From positions 1-5,995 of the forward strand of contig JBCBEX010000141.1 of the NCBI GenBank assembly GCA_038528235.1: a stretch of 5,995 nt of DNA. The letters run 5' to 3'. Position numbers and translations under genes: made by a program. The notes below the pieces were generated by a model. That model was given only the letters and a program-made list of their open reading frames with translations, searched no databases and was not told the origin of the DNA. Below, piece after piece: positions 3,889 to 5,995 of this stretch; within the stretch, counting starts at the first letter, position 1, and the number at the start of each line of letters is the position of its first letter. The DNA is from JBCBEX01 sp038528235 (GTDB lineage Bacteria; Bacteroidota; Rhodothermia; Rhodothermales; Rubricoccaceae).

Positions 3889-5995
3889 ATGTCTGCCGCG
3901 CCCTCCCACCGTTCGTCGAACGGTGCCCCCCTCGCTGTTTCTGCTTCCGACACGAGCGCACCCGTCGCGAACCTCTCTGGCCGCCTCGTCTACCGCTTCG
4001 GCGCGGGCGAGGCCGACGGCGACCTGAGCCTCAAGCCACTTCTCGGCGGCAAGGGCGCGAGCCTCGCCGAGATGAGCCGCATCGGCCTGCCGGTGCCCCC
4101 CGGCTTCACGATCAGCACCGTCTGCTGCCAGTACACCATCGACCACGAGGGTGCCTGGCCCGACGGGCTTGCCGAGGAGGTGGACGGCGGCCTACGCTAC
4201 ATCGAGGCCATCCTGGGCGCACAGTTCGGCGAGGCTGAAGACGCGACCGAGGTCGGCGGCGATGGAGCGCCCGCGACGCCCGACACCGAAGCGCCGCTCC
4301 TGCTCTCAGTCCGCAGCGGCGCCGCGCAGTCGATGCCCGGCATGATGGACACCGTGCTCAACCTCGGCTTGAACGACGCCGTTACCGAGCGCCTCGCCCG
4401 GGCTACGGGCAACGAGCGCTTCGCCTACGACGCCTACCGCCGCTTCATCGACATGTTTGGCGACGTGGTCACGGGCGTCCCGCACCACCACTTCGAGGCG
4501 GCGCTCGCGGCGCTCAAGGCCGAGCGCGGCGTCACGTCCGACCTCGACCTCACCGCCGCCGACCTCCGCACCCTCGTCGCGCGCTACAAGGCCGTCTACG
4601 AAACCCACGCGGGCGCCCCCTTCCCGACCGACCCGCGCGTCCAACTGCGCCTCGCCATCAACGCCGTCTTCGCGTCGTGGAATAACGAGCGCGCGGTCAA
4701 ATTCCGCCGCATCAACCGGATGCAAGACCTCGTCGGGACCGCCGTGACCGTCCAGGCGATGGTCTTCGGCAACACCGGCCCGACGAGCGGCACGGGCGTC
4801 CTCTTCACGCGCAACCCAGCCACGGGCGAGGCTGCGCTCTTCGGCGAGTTCCTCGCCAACGCCCAGGGCGAAGACGTGGTTGGCGGCCTCCGCACGCCGC
4901 GCGCCATCGCCGAGATGGAAGAAGCATTTCCCGGCGTGTATGCTCAGCTCGTGGATGCCGCCCGCTGCCTCGAAGCGCACAACGCCGACATGCAGGACGT
5001 CGAGTTCACGGTCCAGGACGGACACCTCTTCCTCCTCCAGACGCGCAACGGCAAGCGCACCGGCCCCGCCGCGCTCAAGATCGCCGTCGACTTCGTGCGC
5101 GAAGGCCTCGCCGATCCGCAGACGGCCGTTCGCTCGCTCGTGCAGCCGCACCACATCGATCAACTCCTCCACCCGCAGTTTGCCGACGCCAGCAGCTACG
5201 CCGACCGCGTGATCGCCGCAGGGTTGCCCGCCTCGCCGGGGGCCGCTGTCGGGCGCGTCGTGTTCACGGCGGACGAGGCCGAGCGGCAGCGTGACGTGGG
5301 CGAGCGCGTGCTCCTCGTGCGCGTCGAGACGAGCCCAGAGGACGTGGGTGGGATGGACGCTGCCCAGGGCATCCTGACAGCGCGCGGCGGGATGACGAGT
5401 CATGCCGCCGTGGTGGCGCGAGGTTGGGGGACGCCCTGCGTCTCCGGCTGCGGCGCGCTCGTGATCGACGAAGCCGCAGGCCGCTTGACCGTGGGTGACA
5501 CGGTCGTGCAGGCGGGCGATTGGCTTTCGATCAACGGCTCCACCGGCGAGGTTATCCTCGGCCAGGAAGCGCTCGTCGAGCCCGAACTGACGGGCGACTT
5601 CGAGACGTTCATGGGCTGGGTGGACGCCGCGCGCACGCTTGGCGTCCGCGCCAACGCCGACACGCCTGCCGACGCCGCCCAGGCCCGCGCCTTCGGGGCT
5701 GCCGGGATCGGCCTGTGTCGCACCGAACACATGTTCTTCGGTGACGACCGGATCGGGGCCATGCGCGAGATGATCCTCGCCGATACCGACGCCGCCCGCG
5801 CCGCCGCGCTCGACCGCCTGCTCCCGTTCCAGCGTGCCGACTTCACGGGCATCTTCCGCGCGATGGACGGCTTCCCCGTTACGGTGCGCCTTCTCGATCC
5901 GCCGCTGCACGAGTTCGTCCCGCACACGCCCGAGGCGGCAGCCGCGGTGACCGAGCATCGGGTTGACCTCGGCGAGCCGCGCCACAGCGGCTTGC
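3889..5995 (+). CDS. ppdK: Pyruvate, phosphate dikinase (3' end beyond window)
   Basis: This cytoplasmic enzyme interconverts pyruvate + ATP + Pi and PEP + AMP + PPi, linking glycolysis and gluconeogenesis. 702 codons are readable without a stop; the family is about 870-920 residues. The N-terminal ATP-grasp part shows GGKGASLAEM (53-62), VRSGAAQSMPGMMDT (141-155), TGVLFTRNPATGE (302-314) and E372 in DVEF, then QTRNGKRTG (384-392). The swivelling domain carries the phospho-histidine H505 in GGMTSHAAVVARGWG (500-514), with the regulatory-type Thr two residues before it (T503). The PEP-binding barrel begins with RTEHMFF (611-617, R611) and RLLDPPLHEFVP (667-678, R667). The rest of the PEP/pyruvate site lies past the edge. 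Oddities are a low-complexity lead-in of about 30 residues and an acidic Ala/Gly-rich insertion at 114-135. The ATG at 3889 is the only nearby in-frame ATG; an in-frame GTG at 3811 is a less likely start. Confidence 0.97.
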   Translation, partial: MSAAPSHRSSNGAPLAVSASDTSAPVANLSGRLVYRFGAGEADGDLSLKPLLGGKGASLAEMSRIGLPVPPGFTISTVCCQYTIDHEGAWPDGLAEEVDGGLRYIEAILGAQFGEAEDATEVGGDGAPATPDTEAPLLLSVRSGAAQSMPGMMDTVLNLGLNDAVTERLARATGNERFAYDAYRRFIDMFGDVVTGVPHHHFEAALAALKAERGVTSDLDLTAADLRTLVARYKAVYETHAGAPFPTDPRVQLRLAINAVFASWNNERAVKFRRINRMQDLVGTAVTVQAMVFGNTGPTSGTGVLFTRNPATGEAALFGEFLANAQGEDVVGGLRTPRAIAEMEEAFPGVYAQLVDAARCLEAHNADMQDVEFTVQDGHLFLLQTRNGKRTGPAALKIAVDFVREGLADPQTAVRSLVQPHHIDQLLHPQFADASSYADRVIAAGLPASPGAAVGRVVFTADEAERQRDVGERVLLVRVETSPEDVGGMDAAQGILTARGGMTSHAAVVARGWGTPCVSGCGALVIDEAAGRLTVGDTVVQAGDWLSINGSTGEVILGQEALVEPELTGDFETFMGWVDAARTLGVRANADTPADAAQARAFGAAGIGLCRTEHMFFGDDRIGAMREMILADTDAARAAALDRLLPFQRADFTGIFRAMDGFPVTVRLLDPPLHEFVPHTPEAAAAVTEHRVDLGEPRHSGL
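3907..3925. promoter_or_regulatory. Perfect 9-1-9 dyad inside the first ppdK codons
   Basis: CACCGTTCG (3907-3915), a single T at 3916, and CGAACGGTG (3917-3925) form an exact odd palindrome spanning ppdK codons 7 to 13. The size and symmetry are typical of a dimeric repressor operator, and the codons involved lie in a poorly conserved lead-in, so the DNA may be constrained for binding more than for protein. As RNA, a 3-base loop would reduce the stem to 8 bp. This is an operator-like site by shape only. Confidence 0.35.

Noticed and set aside
4306..5985. 559-codon open frame on the minus strand
   Set aside because: It lies entirely antisense to ppdK, whose catalytic motifs are intact. Long antisense frames are common opposite GC-rich genes, and the translation (Arg, Val, Glu and Asp rich) shows no recognisable domain.

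Overview
The window is GC-rich and densely coding. No intergenic stretch exceeds 300 bases, and none of the four start codons whose upstream region is readable has a convincing Shine-Dalgarno sequence. With the gene set seen here, this fits a Bacteroidota-like bacterium, possibly of the Rhodothermales/Salinibacter side (Rhodothermota). That placement is an inference from composition and style, not a database result.

Layout: the 5' edge carries the first 47 codons of clpB (disaggregase) on the minus strand. A 289-bp divergent intergenic region with two clusters of 7-bp tandem repeats separates it from a plus-strand gene for a response regulator fused to a class III nucleotide cyclase (432-1853). 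The cyclase converges on a minus-strand pair of small unknown genes (2096-2344 and 2350-2568). The 242 bp between them hold a heptamer-repeat remnant, a weak hairpin, and two abutting strong dyads that probably terminate transcription from both sides. A 166-bp divergent spacer rich in direct and inverted repeats then leads into rsgA (2735-3742, circularly permuted ribosome-assembly GTPase). A 146-bp spacer follows, then ppdK (3889 to the window end, pyruvate phosphate dikinase, cut by the window boundary with roughly 200 C-terminal residues missing).

The genes do not form one pathway. They are a proteostasis gene, a cyclic-nucleotide signalling protein, a ribosome-maturation GTPase and a central-carbon enzyme, in separate transcription units apart from the small-gene pair. 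I see no defence system, mobile element, CRISPR array or RNA gene. The points most worth checking are the cyclase's purine-specificity residues (Glu/Gly, which lean towards GTP) and its unassigned C-terminal domain; a GAAGGNN heptamer-repeat family at three gene boundaries; a possible ancient duplication in the small-gene pair; and dyads overlapping the starts of rsgA and ppdK.
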